A DNA stretch of 64,000 bases from the NCBI RefSeq assembly GCF_026898115.1, contig NZ_CP114036.1, positions 9,574,870-9,638,869 of the forward strand. The letters run 5' to 3'. The number at the start of each line of letters is the position of its first letter. Within the stretch, counting starts at the first letter, position 1. Of the stretch, positions 48,227 to 58,155 are shown piece by piece. Made by a program: the position numbers and the translations under genes. The notes under the pieces were generated by a model. It made no database searches. It was not told the origin of the DNA and saw only the letters and a program-made list of their open reading frames with translations. This DNA is from Streptomyces sp. S465. Its GTDB lineage: Bacteria > Actinomycetota > Actinomycetes > Streptomycetales > Streptomycetaceae.

Positions 48227-48263
48227 CGGAGCGTCACTCGGCACGGAACCTGAGCCAGAACCG

Positions 48264-48602
48264 CTACACGTGAACAAAGCCACCGGAGCGTGCCTGGTCG
48301 TCGTCCGGGGTGAGGCTGAAGATCCACAGTCCGAAGGGGATGTCGTTCGTGAACGGCGGGTAGGTCGTACCCGATGCGTACGGGGCTGCCCGGTGCCACG
48401 GCTGCTTGCGGCGCCGCAGCGCGACGCCGGGCGGTTCCTCGAGGAGGATGCTGCGGCGGTCGCGCAGTGCGGCGGCGTAGTCGGCCAGGTCGTCCTCGAA
48501 GCCGTGGCCTGCAGGGCGTGTCACCTTCCAGCCCCAGTCGGCCGGCGGGCGGCTGGGATCCACTCCTGCGGCTGTCCAGTTTTCCCACCCTGGTCCGGGC
48601 AC
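48264..48602 (-). CDS. Small hypothetical protein
   Basis: 112 residues from a GTG at 48602 with CGGAGGGGG about 5 nt upstream, the main support for its being real. It is rich in Trp, Pro and charged residues (WGWKVTRP, LADYAAALRDRR, IPFGLWIFSLTPDDD). No signal peptide, membrane span or recognised domain. I do not know the family. Confidence 0.5.
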   Translation of the reverse strand: MPGPGWENWTAAGVDPSRPPADWGWKVTRPAGHGFEDDLADYAAALRDRRSILLEEPPGVALRRRKQPWHRAAPYASGTTYPPFTNDIPFGLWIFSLTPDDDQARSGGFVHV

Positions 48603-48821
48603 CTGATCCCCCTCCGCGACGGCGCTGGAGATCTGTCTTGGAACATTCTGGAGCGGGCGTGCCTGGCGGAAGCCGGAAGAGCGGCGGCGTCGGGCTGGGC
48701 GGGTGGCGGGCCGTCGATGTGCGAGATCGCCCAGAAGTGGGGGATCGTCCAGGGGCCGGATGGCCTCTCGGCCGTCCGGACCCGTCGTGTTGCGCCCGGA
48801 GAAGGCCCTGGGTGTCCTTGT

Positions 48822-49184
48822 CTATGCGGTTGCTGGTGGCTGGCTGCCGCTGTCTGGTGCTGTGGGTGGTAGTGCTCCTGGTGGCGGGTCGGGTGGTGGC
48901 TGGGGAGTGGTGGGGGCTGTGGCTTGCCGGTAGCTGATGATGGCTTGGATTCTTTTTTCGGGGTCTGTTATCTGGTCGAGTGTGGCTGCGAATTTCTCGT
49001 CGAGGTGTGTTCCTTTTCGCTGTCGGGCGTGTTCGAGGATCAGGCTGGTGAGGGGGACGGCGAGGTATGCCGTGATGACGGTCGCTCCTACGGCCCACCA
49101 GGGTGCGCCGCTCAGGGCGCCGGCGAGGACGGCGGGGAGTCCGGCCAGGAGGCCGGTGAGGGGGGCGAGGGGGGACGGGTTCAT
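48822..49184 (-). CDS. Small membrane protein
   Basis: 120 residues, ATG 49184 with GGAAGGG about 11 nt upstream. Two hydrophobic segments (LTGLLAGLPAVLAGALSG and AVGATVITAYLAVPLTSLIL) are followed by a charged helix and a long Pro/Thr-rich tail. This looks like an actinomycete inner-membrane peptide of unknown role. The gene just downstream on the same strand is the 112-residue protein. Confidence 0.55.
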   Translation of the reverse strand: MNPSPLAPLTGLLAGLPAVLAGALSGAPWWAVGATVITAYLAVPLTSLILEHARQRKGTHLDEKFAATLDQITDPEKRIQAIISYRQATAPTTPQPPPDPPPGALPPTAPDSGSQPPATA

Positions 49185-49720
49185 CGCGTGGATGCCCTTC
49201 CAGCACGTGACGGCTGGGCCGCCTCATGCCTGAACGAGCCGTGCGGGGACGGCTGGGACGGGGAGAGGCGGCACAGGTGTGCCGTGGTGTGAGGGCATGC
49301 CAAGGGCCGGCGCCGCCGCGGGGCGGGCCGGTGGTGTTTTATGGCAGGCCTGTCAGCCCCTTGGGAGGCGGGTTCGCTGTTCCCGTGGGGTGGTTTCGAG
49401 GGGGTGTTCGGCGGTTTTTGCGGGGGAGGTTCTCTTCGGCTTTTTGGGCAGGGTGGGCTACATAGCGAAAATAACAAAAAGAATGCTTATGAAGCCCTTA
49501 AGCCGGTTCATTTAACCTTTTCCGCGCCGCCTTTCTCTTGCTCGCTGGCCTCACGCACCGTCCTGCGGGCACACCGGACTTGCTCACCAGTATCGGTCAT
49601 CTCGGTGCCGTCGGTGGCTTGTTGAGCCAGATCAGCACCAGGAGTTTTCTCCGGCCGCGGCTGGCTGAGGGAGTCGGCCGACTCGGAGTCGGTGGCGCCA
49701 TGCCGGTCCGAGGGGAACGT
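49185..49720. other. Non-coding stretch with a local AT-rich patch
   Basis: No convincing ORF. At about 49455-49530 the composition drops sharply to about 40% GC (ATAGCGAAAATAACAAAAAG followed by TTAA-containing sequence), in surroundings above 70%. It could hold promoters, an attachment site or a scar of imported DNA. No inverted repeat was resolved. Confidence 0.45.
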
Positions 49721-50960
49721 TCAGATGCTGATGAGGCCGGCTGTGGTGAGGAGGTGCTGCTGGCCGGGGTGGAGGAGCAGCCAGCCGCGGCGCTGGCTTT
49801 GGAGCCAGTGGCGGGCGGTGGGGCGGCGGGGGTGGGTGCGGGCATGGTGGTAGGCGCGTTGCCACAGGATGGGCCAGGGAGGGTTCCACCAGGGGTCGAT
49901 CGTGGCGAGTGCTTGCTGGGTGGGGGAGGGGCTGCTGCGCTTTTTCGCGAGTTCGCGCTGTCGGTTGAGCCATTCGCCGAGGGGGAAGCCGTCATGGATG
50001 GTCTTGATCGGCGGGCAGAGGTGGCCGTGTTCGCTAGCCCAGGTACGGGCGTGCGTGAGGGCTTCGGCGTGGGGCCGGGGGCGGGGGCTGGGAGGCCGCT
50101 GTTCGGCTGTCTGGGCGGTGATGCTGATTGCGTTCAGCAGGTGCTGTTGGTCTGGGTGGAGCTGGTCGTACTTCAGGCATGCTCGGGTGATCCAGCCGCC
50201 GAGGACGGTGCTCGGTGCGGGGATGCGGGCGGCCGGGGTCGGACGCTTCGCCCGCAGCGATGTGGTCGCGGGCGCGGTAGTAGTTGCGCTGCCAGTGCAG
50301 GTCCCACGGTGGGTTCCACCAGGGGTCGATCGCGGTGATTTCGGTCAGATGGGGTGAGGGTGGCATACCGGCTCGGGCGCGTTGTTTGGCTCGGTTGCGC
50401 TGGCTGAACAGCCACAAGCCCAGGGGGTGGCCGTCGTGCAGGGTGTCACGGGGAGCTGCGAGGTGGCCGTGTTCAGCGTGCCAGGCCCGGGCGTGTGCAG
50501 GGCGGTCTCGAAGCCCGGTCTCAGATCGGGGCGGTGTCCAAGGGCGGCTGCCAGGCTCGCGGGGACACTTCGGGTCGGTGACACGCCGTGTGCGACGTCG
50601 ACCGGTGGGAGCTGACGGATCTGCGGTTCGCCCGGCCCGGCCGTTTCTGGTCTTCCGTATCCGGGACCGGCCCCGCAGACGGCGTCTTCGGGGCAGGGCG
50701 CGTGTATGTCCGTTCCATGCCCTGGACCGCCGCTGCGGTGATGCCAAGGTCGGCGAGGAGTTGCTGCTGCTCGGGGTGGAGCTCGTTGTACGTGCTGCAC
50801 TGGCACTGCAGCCATCGCGCGGCCAGGGCGTCGTCGAGGTCATTGAAGCCGTTCTCGGCCTGGAGGGGCGGCCAGCTGCGGCGTCTGGGGCCCGGTAGTA
50901 GTGACGCTGCCACCTCAGGTGTCAAGGTGGGTTCCACCAGGGATCGATGTCTTTGAGGGC
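49721..50960 (-). pseudogene. Helicase-associated (HA) repeat protein, decayed
   Basis: Translating the - strand in changing frames gives at least three HA units, each with AEHGHL, a DGxPLGxWL/ALGRWL box and the invariant IDPWWNPPW box. The last unit is HARTWASEHGHL to LLTTAGLISI, with stop at 49721-49723. One unit contains a stop directly after DIDPWWNPP (about 50926), and frames change near 50260 and 50560. HA domains sit at the C-terminus of large DEAD/DEAH helicases in actinomycetes. No helicase motor is present here. Confidence 0.75.
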
Positions 50961-51688
50961 CTGGGCCCGGTCGGCGGGTGTCGATTCCAGGGTGGGTAGT
51001 TGGTGTGTTGGGTGTGGTGTGAGCTGCGGGGTTGGGTGTTGGTTGAGAATGGGGTTTGGTGGGGGTGGGGTGGGGCTGGCCTGGGGTTGTGTGGGTTGTA
51101 GTGGGAATTGCCGGGGCGTTGTGGGTAGCTTCTGCGTCTAATGGTCCGGGGGTGTGTTTTGGCTGGTCAGTCGTGTTGTGCCTGGTCATAGGCCTGGTTT
51201 CGTGTTTGTGGTGTCGGAGCTTTGTAGGGGCCGTCTGGCGTGTGCGGTGGGGAAGGGAATGATGTCGTCGAGGTGTTCCTGATGGAGTCGGGTGGGTCGG
51301 GGAGGCTGATGGGGATCTCTGAAAACGACCAGGTGCGCTCCTCGCCCTACTTGATCCCGTTTTCAACGGATAGGGGAAGTTCGGTGAGCGACGCGACGGG
51401 TCCAGTTCCCCACGGGCTGATCACTGCCGTTGGCACCCCTCCGTCTGAGGTGGTCGTTCTCCCGGGCGTCTTGGCTGCCCGCAAATCCATAGCGGCCAGG
51501 GGGCGAAAACGGTCGCTCGTCTCTGTCACCGGACAGCGCGGCAACCACGGGTGTCCGATTGACTTCTTCTCCGCCTCCGGCGAGAACCCCGGCACGGACC
51601 AGGGCGCAGGGCGGATCGCGCTGGGGGCGAGCTGCGCGCTGAGCGGAAACCGCTGCGGTGATGCGGGCATCCGGAGTCGGATGGTGGT
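50961..51688. other. Low-complexity G/T-rich stretch, possible G-quadruplex
   Basis: At 50985-51240 the + strand is extremely G/T-biased (runs of GGGTGTGG type), encoding only Pro/Thr/His-rich nonsense on the other strand. At 51051-51083, runs of 4, 5, 4 and 4 G separated by 1-6 nt fit a G-quadruplex motif. The rest has no supported gene. Confidence 0.45.
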
Positions 51689-52717
51689 ATGTCTTCCATG
51701 CCTGCCCGCCGCACCCGGTTACCTCGCCCTCATCGTCTTGTTGCCCGTCCCAGCTCGGGGGGCAGACCCGTTCGGCCGCCGAGGAGCGCACCCGGCCCTC
51801 AGCATGGTGCAGGGGGTCTGGACTGGGCGCGGCGCATCGAGTTGGTGTCGATCCTGATCGCGTCTTTGGTGGCGGTGGCCGGCCTCTGGTATTCGAGTGT
51901 CCAGACGCAGCAGGCCAATGATCAAGCCCGGCAGGAGAGGGCGTTGACGAAAGAGGGGCAGATCACCGACCGCTTCAACGCCGCGGTGGGCAACCTGGGA
52001 GACGAGGCCGACGAGGTGCGCCTCGGTGGAATCTTCGCTCTTCGGCGGATTATGGAAGACTCGCCTCGCGATCAGCCAGCCGTTGTGGACGTTCTCTCGG
52101 GGTATATCCGCACGCGTGCGCCAGCTGCCGGAGGCGGGACGAAGCGGGACGCTGGCGGCCGGCCCGCCCCCGACGTGCGGGCAGCGTTCGAAACGCTCAC
52201 CCAACGGAACCCCGTCCATGACAAGTCAGCCCGGGTCGATCTGCGTGATACTCACCTGCGCTACATCGGTGTGCGGCCAGGCCCGGCCGGAGCGGAAGAG
52301 ACAGGGGCGAACGGGCAGAGGCTGGAGCGCGCCAACCTCTCCGGTGCAGACCTGGCCAACGCACATTTGCCCCGGGCACGTCTTTCGGGAACCCACCTCG
52401 TCGGCACCCGACTGGAAGGCGCCGATCTCCGAAGGGCCGACCTGCGCGGCACGGACCTGCGCGGAGCGCAACTCGTCGGCGCCGACCTGAAGGGCGCAGA
52501 CCTACGGGGCGCCTGGTTGCGAATCGAAGGCAACACCGGCGGCAACGGCAAAAACGACCCTGACACAGATACCCCGGCCTCCGAACAGCCTGCCAAGATC
52601 AGCGCGGGCCAACTCCTCGAAACCCAATGGGATCACACCACCCTGCTCCCGTCCGCGCTGAAGGACGACCCCCGTATCCGCAAGCGGCTCTCCCGCATGC
52701 ACACGGGCACGCGGTGA
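51689..52717 (+). CDS. Membrane-anchored pentapeptide-repeat protein
   Basis: 342 residues. A basic Pro/Arg-rich N-terminus is followed by one transmembrane segment (IELVSILIASLVAVAGLWY), a charged helical stretch (QTQQANDQARQERALTKEGQ) and an FALRRI segment. About 14 pentapeptide repeats follow, from about residue 175 to 285 (for example LSGAD, LANAH, LEGAD, LRRAD, LRGTD, LKGAD). Such proteins are common in Streptomyces accessory regions. Most have no known function; a few relatives outside the membrane class protect DNA gyrase. ATG 51689 follows a weak GGTGG site. Confidence 0.85.
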   Translation: MSSMPARRTRLPRPHRLVARPSSGGRPVRPPRSAPGPQHGAGGLDWARRIELVSILIASLVAVAGLWYSSVQTQQANDQARQERALTKEGQITDRFNAAVGNLGDEADEVRLGGIFALRRIMEDSPRDQPAVVDVLSGYIRTRAPAAGGGTKRDAGGRPAPDVRAAFETLTQRNPVHDKSARVDLRDTHLRYIGVRPGPAGAEETGANGQRLERANLSGADLANAHLPRARLSGTHLVGTRLEGADLRRADLRGTDLRGAQLVGADLKGADLRGAWLRIEGNTGGNGKNDPDTDTPASEQPAKISAGQLLETQWDHTTLLPSALKDDPRIRKRLSRMHTGTR

Positions 52718-53192
52718 GAGAGGACCCGTTTCAGCGGACGTAGTCCGTAGCCGGGCCGGGGGCGGAAACGGTCGTCTACGCCCCCTCACGGCGATCCAAT
52801 GAGCAGAGACGGCGAAACCGGGCATGTCGGCATACCGGTCAATCGGCCCACTCCGCAGTTTCGCCTCCCCGTGCAGCCCCTCCCGCGATGGAGTCCGTTC
52901 CATGCCGGGCAGGCGGGAGGAGAAGGCCAGTTCAGCCCTGGGTGTCGACGAAGCTTCGTTCCTACTCGACCGCCGGATCGTCCGAAGGGCGTGGCGCTTC
53001 GACAGGATGCAACTCCTCCAACCGCCTGGACGGCCCTGGCGCTGGCTGGCTATCGGGCGGCCCCTCCCTTGTGGCGGCCGTCCGCCAGCCAGCGCGGGTC
53101 TGCCTGGGGGAAGCAAGCTGAGCAACTCTGCGACGATACAGATCGAGGGGTGGGAGATTCAGATATCGCCATCAAGGCTGGTAGCTCCTGGC
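52718..53192. other. Spacer between pentapeptide gene and the transposition operon
   Basis: No gene that I can support. The left end of the Tn7-like element should lie here if the element is complete, but I could not find TGT-type end repeats by eye. Confidence 0.4.
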
Positions 53193-53822
53193 TCAGTGGT
53201 CGGTGGGTTGGGGGTTTTTGCCGGTCCAGTACAGGGCTGTGTCGATGTCGCGTGGGGTCCAGCCGTCGGCGGGTGCTCGGCTGTGTTGGAGGAGGCTGTC
53301 GAGGAGTTGGATGTAGCGGCTGTAGCGTCCCGGTGTGCGGGTGAGGGTGAGGCCCAGGGTGTCCAGGGCGTGTTGGACACGGCGGTCGTAGACGGCCATC
53401 CGTGTGGGGGCTGCTGCTGTCAGGGCGGCTGAGGCGAGGGCGTCGCCGGTACGGAAGCCCGGCAGTTCCCACATGATGCTGCGGCCTTTGCGGGCAGCCT
53501 CACTGCGCGGTACCGCGGTGTCCCGGACTGCGGTGACGGCCCGCTTGGTGACCTCGCGCACGTGTGCGTCGGGCAGGGACATGAGCGCCGATACCCACGC
53601 GGTCTGTGCGGAGAGCCGTTTCCAGACGACCAGGGCCGCGATGTCCGTCTTCCCGAGGCTGCTGGCGTGCTCGGTTCGTTGCACGACGTCGTGGAACACC
53701 TCGTCGTAGTGCGGTGAGACTCCTGCCAGGTAGTCGGCACGGGCGGGGATCAGGACGTCCCACACCTGGCTGCAGACGGCAGCGAACTTATCGTCAGTCG
53801 GCGTATCTCTGGTCTTTTTCAC
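53193..53822 (-). CDS. Unknown protein translationally coupled to tnsC
   Basis: 209 residues. The GTG at 53822 overlaps the tnsC stop as GTGA, and this is the only intact gene of the transposition operon. It looks soluble and mostly helical. Noticeable segments are FAAVCSQVWDVLIPARADYL, ALVVWKRLSAQTAWVSALM, and a DRRVQHALDTLGLTL stretch with ALYWTGKNP near the end. I do not recognise the family. Position suggests an accessory transposition or target-selection factor, or a cargo-boundary gene. It is not a TniR-type resolvase by motif. Confidence 0.75.
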   Translation of the reverse strand: MKKTRDTPTDDKFAAVCSQVWDVLIPARADYLAGVSPHYDEVFHDVVQRTEHASSLGKTDIAALVVWKRLSAQTAWVSALMSLPDAHVREVTKRAVTAVRDTAVPRSEAARKGRSIMWELPGFRTGDALASAALTAAAPTRMAVYDRRVQHALDTLGLTLTRTPGRYSRYIQLLDSLLQHSRAPADGWTPRDIDTALYWTGKNPQPTDH

Positions 53823-54935
53823 GTCCGCATCATGCCGGTGCGGACGGCCGGCGGTGCGGGGCCCTTGCTCTTTTCTTCGGCGAGGTGGTCGAGCTGGATG
53901 GCCTTCCAGATGTCTTCTTGGTGATGCGTTCGGTATCCGTCGCAGATGCGGTGATGGCGGCTTGGCGGATGAGGCGGGGAGGCTACCGATGCCGGCCGGC
54001 GCCGGTGCGCTGTGGAGGTAGGCGTGGTGGGCGGGGGAAGCGTGCCTAGGGCGGTGGTGCTGGCGATCGAGGGCGTTTTTTCGAGGTCGGTGATGACGTC
54101 GGTGAAGGGGTGCCGGTTTGCCGTGGCGGGGCGGGGAGGGGCCGCAGTCGATGGAGGGTTGGCGCGGGCCGGCGGATGTGCGTCCGCGCATGCGCCGCTG
54201 AACAGGGTGTGGCCGGTGACGTCGATGCCGGCGTAGACGCAGGTGGCGTGGATGCGTTCGGTGAGGTCTTTGAGCAGGTCGGCGGCTTGGGCGCCGGTGG
54301 TGGTGCGGGGGTTGAGGCGGTGGATCTCGTCGATGAGGACGAGTTGGATGCCGGCGGTGTTGTAGGTGTGGCAGACGGCCTCGGTGATCTGGGCCTGGGT
54401 CATGCGGGTGGTGGTGGGTATGCCGAGGTAGCGGGCGAATTCGGCGGTGAGGCTCTTCGCGGTGGCGCCGGGTGGGACGAGGACGTAGGCGACCGGCACC
54501 TGAGGGTGTGGCCGGGCGGGGTGGGGGTGCGGTGGGTGTGGGCGAGGTGGCAGGTGCGCCCGACGTGGAGCAGGGCGGTGGTTTTGCCTGCGGCTGCGGG
54601 GCCGGTGACGATCAGTGAGGGCCGTGCGGTGGTGGTCTGGTGGCGGCCGAGGATCATCAGGGTGCGCACGCTGGTGGCGAGGGTGTCGATGGCGGGGGTG
54701 CGGACGGTGACGAACGCGGAGTGGTAGGCGAGGCGTTCCTCCGGGCTGCGGGGCTCTTGGCCGGGCTGGGGCGGTGCGGGCGGCGCCGTGGCGACGAAGT
54801 GGTGCCAGCCCGCCAGGTGGTCACGGGCCATGACGCGGTCATCGTGTCCGCTGTGGACTGCCCCGCTCGGCCGACGTCGGGTGTGGTGTTGCTGCCGGGA
54901 TCGGCGGCTGTGGCGGGCGGGCGGCTGCTCACCAT
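53819..54935 (-). pseudogene. TnsC/TniB-like AAA+ ATPase, frameshifted
   Basis: ATG 54935 overlaps the tnsB stop. Pieces in successive frames: MARDHLAGWHHFVATAPPAP, Walker A TGPAAAGKTTALLHV, then after a shift near 54500 YVLVPPGATAKSLTAEFARYL, Walker B LVLIDEIHRLN with CVYAGIDVTGHTLFSG, then more shifts to RLIRQAAITA and AIQLDHLAEE. TnsC links target recognition (TniQ) to the TnsA/TnsB transposase using ATP. At least four one-base shifts are needed to restore about 370 residues. Confidence 0.8.
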
Positions 54936-57079
54936 TTCAGGGCCTCTGCGCGCGCGTCGTAGAGACCGAGTCCGGTGTAGGGGACGGCGGGCGAGCCGTC
55001 GTCGGCGTCGTCTTCTTCAGCGTCCAGGGCCAGGTCCTGCTCCTCGTCGAAGTCGTCGAGGCTGTCGGTGTCCGTCGCGGGCCCGGTCGGGCCGGCACTG
55101 GCCTCTGTTTCGCTCGGGTGGCTGTTTGCGGAGCGCGGTGGGGGCAGGGGTGTTCGGGCGGGCTGGGTGCGGGCCAGGAGGCGTTGTTCGCCTGCGGTGG
55201 CGTTGCCGGTGCGGGTGCGGCGCATGAGCTGGTCGAGGGCGTCGGCGAGGTCGGCCTCAAGGCTGTCGGGGTCGGTGTGGCGGGTGACGGTGGTGCGGAT
55301 GCGTTGCCAGGTCTGTTCGTTGAACGGGCGGTGGACGTGGGCGCGGTGGATCCAGGGGATCTCGGCGAACGTGCCGTCGGACAGGCGCAGCCAGATCTGG
55401 CGGGCGTCGTGGGGGTTGGTGTGGACCTCCCATTTCCCGCCGCGGGCGGTGATGGGGGAGGGCTGCCTGCGGTAGGGGGCCAGGAGGTCGCAGTCGTAGG
55501 TGCGGCGGTGCAGGCGGATCCCGCGTTCGGTGATGGCCTGCCAGCGCACCGGCAGCAGTTCGAGGTAGTCGTCCCTGGTGAGGGGGACGGGGACGTACCC
55601 GGCGACCGAGATGAGGGCGGCCCACACCTGGTTCGGTGTCAGTGCGGCCTTGGGCAGCACGGGATGACGCAGCCCTTGGTGCGGGCGGTGGTGGTAGTGC
55701 ACGAGCCATTCGTCGAGGAGGTCCTGCAACTGCGCGACGGTGAAACACGCCTCGCGTTCGGCGTCACGCCCGCGGCGGGTGACGTCGGAGCCGGTGTAGC
55801 CGGGCAGGTGCTGGCAGAACAGGGTGTTGATCGAGCCGAAGGTCCGCTCGACGATGCCCTTGGCGGTGGGCGCGTAGGCCGGGGCGGGCTGCACGCTGAC
55901 GCCGAGGGTCTCGCAGGCGGCAGTGAACGCCCTGGAAAGGAATACTTTGCCCCGGTCCACGACGATCGTCTCGGGGATCACGACCGGGCGGGCGGCCGCG
56001 TCCTGAAGTCGCTCGTCCAGCGTCAGCAACCGAACCCGGGAAGCAGTTGGCTGTGGGTGAAGCGCAGGGCGTCGGGCCAGGTGGGCTTCGACGGGTGGGG
56101 GACGGCCATCTCCGCCAGCAGCAGGGCCGCGTCCACGGCCTGGGTCCCGCCCGGACAGAGCACGGCCGCGAGGATCGCTCGCGTCGCAACGTCTACCGCG
56201 ATCGTCATCTCAGGCCGGCCCAGGGTGCCGTCGTCGAACAGGGCCAGGACATCGAGCCGGTGGTGTCGATCTGCACCTGCTCTCCGGCCGCAGGGCGACG
56301 GTGGGCGTGTGCCCTCGTCCGTCCTCGGTGATGGGCGGGGTGCGCACCGGGTGTGCGGGATGGTCGGCGGGGTCGGCGAGCTGATGGACGAGCCGGTAGA
56401 AGGTGGCCTGTGCCGGCATCGCCACCGCGCCGCCGTGCCGGTCCTTAAGGATGTGCGCGACCAGCGGCATCAGCCCTTTGATGGTGCCTTTGGAGCGGCC
56501 GCGCTGGCGGCGCAGCGCCTCCTTGACCGCGGCGACGACCCGCTCGTCGGCTCGTCCGGTGGGGCTGGGGCCACGGGTGGTGCGGTGGTCGATGAGCCCC
56601 CACAGGCCCTGTTTGCGGTAGGCCAGGCGCATGCGCTGCACCGTCGTACGGGACACCCGGCCGAAGCCGAGCGCTGTCAGCTCTGCTGCTTTGGCCTCTT
56701 CCCGTTCGGCCAGCGTGTGCTGCTCGGGGTCGTACTGCTCCCGCACCGGCCCGCCGCTGCCCAGCCCGCCGGGCAACCCGCACTCGACTTCCCGGACGTG
56801 GCGCTGCCAGGCCAGCGCCTTCTCCCGTGCCGCGGCCGGGGCCGTCTCGAACAGCCCCCACCGCGGCACCGCCTGAGGCTGCTGCGCCTCTGCCCCCAGG
56901 AGGGCGAAGCCTGGATCGGCGAAGAGGTGCCCGGCGAGCACCGCTTCATCACTGCCGTCCTCGCCGGCCAGGTGAACGCACTGCCCGGCCAGGGCAACGA
57001 CCTGCCACCGCAATCCGCGGAAGCGAACATGAGACCCGACCTCCACCACCGGCCGACCGCTCAGTCGGCTGCTGCTCAC
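54929..57079 (-). pseudogene. TnsB/TniA-like DDE transposase, frameshifted
   Basis: GTG 57079 overlaps the tnsA stop as GTGA. The N-terminal ~250 residues include a helix-turn-helix region (FGRVSRTTVQRMRLAYRKQG) and GTIKGLMPLVAHIL. The catalytic core then appears in pieces: EQVQIDTT (first Asp), MTIAVDVATRAILAAVLCPG, ETIVVDRGKVF (second Asp) and PTAKGIVERTFGSINTLF (Glu). A Mu-type C-terminal domain and acidic tail run to 54929. Frame changes fall near 56290, 56250 and 56035. Restored length is about 715 residues, normal for the family. It cuts and joins the 3' ends of the transposon. Confidence 0.85.
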
Positions 57080-57951
57080 ACCGCCTCCCCGCACCAGGCG
57101 CAAGCCCCGCCGCACCCCTCGCCTGACGCCGGGCACTCGGCCGCGGGGACGCAGCCCTGGCTCTCCCCGCCACGCCCGGCGCCGGCGTCATCGTGCCGGC
57201 TTTCGGCCGGCGCTGCGCCACAGGCCTCGCGGAGGGAACCGGGACTGACGATGACCCGTTCGTGCAGCGGCGCCTTGAGTGCTGTCGTCAGCGTGTGGTG
57301 CCACAGGGCGTGGAAGACGGCCGGGAGGACCTCGATCGGGTCGCCGGCCGCTTCGGCGCCCTCGATCAGCGGCCGCGGCCGCGAGAAGGCCTCGAGGACT
57401 GCGGGCATCAGGCCGGGCCTGCCCTGGTTGCGGGGGTGGCGGTAGCCGGCCAGCCATTTCAGGTTCGCCGCCAGAACTTCGTCCAGCGGCGCCAGGCGCC
57501 GGTAGGTCCAGCCAATGTCCGCGCACGCCGCAGCCACCGCATGCGCGGCCTTCAGGGCGCGTTCGCCGCCTATCGGGGTGGCCGGGGCAGTCGGCCAGCA
57601 GAGCGGTGCCGTCGGCGTAGCGAGCGAACAACTGCGGCACCCAGGAACGCACCTGGCCCCGACGGTCGCGCCACAGCAGTCGTACCGGTTGTCCGGCCAT
57701 GCCGGTGACCTGCGGGTAGCGGTCCAGGGCCATCAGCTGCGTACGCATGGCGTTCGATCCGGCGGCCACGTGCCGCCCGGTGGTGGCCGACCACCACAGA
57801 CCCGGCCCCCACCGCCGTCCCGGGACCACCGGGAACGCCGACACCGGATCGAGGTCTTCGAACGCGACCGCGAGGGCGGCGTCCGCCCACCGCTGCTGCA
57901 CCGCCCGCCCGACGGGATCGAGGAAGACCGCCTCGAACCCGGCCCCGATGT
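57076..57951 (-). pseudogene. TnsA-like heteromeric transposase endonuclease subunit, frameshifted
   Basis: GTG 57951. The first frame has a core of the restriction-enzyme type, with GMAGQPVRLLWRDRRGQVRS followed by WVPQLFARYADGTALLADCP. After a shift near 57572, GGERALKAAHAV leads to IGWTYRRLAPLDEV, LKWLAGYRHPRN, FSRPRPLIEGAEAAGDP and HERVIVSPGSL. TnsA makes the second-strand 5' cut in Tn7-type cut-and-paste. The usual Pro-Asp of the nuclease core reads Pro-Gln here, so activity is doubtful or the acidic residue is elsewhere in this branch. Confidence 0.7.
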
Positions 57952-58155
57952 TCACGTCCACCTGCCTCGGTCTGCTGCCAGACCCGGCCGCCGTACCCTT
58001 GCCGCTCACCTGGCCCAGCCAAACCGGCCCGGCTGCCGGCCGGAGCTGTTTCGGCGTTTCGATCACGTGGAGCCGCGTGATGCGGTAACACCGGGCCACC
58101 ACACCAGCGCCCCAAAGACCTGTCCCGGGCCGCCCAATTCCCGGCGAACCGGCGC
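57952..58155. other. Gap between tniQ and tnsA
   Basis: About 200 bp without a supported start. The frame of tnsA is open through it, so a longer tnsA cannot be excluded, but the sequence (RITRLHVIETPKQLRP) has no family resemblance that I can see. Confidence 0.35.

Noticed and set aside
48013..49227. 404-codon - strand ORF
   Set aside because: Arg/Pro/His-rich shadow; the 112- and 120-codon genes in other frames have ribosome sites or membrane spans.
49721..50960. CRISPR array or tandem DNA repeat
   Set aside because: The periodicity comes from protein-level HA repeats with divergent nucleotide sequence, not from short identical repeats with spacers.
54788..57445. 885-codon + strand ORF
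   Set aside because: It lies antisense to tnsB/tnsC, whose pieces carry real transposase motifs; the + translation has none.
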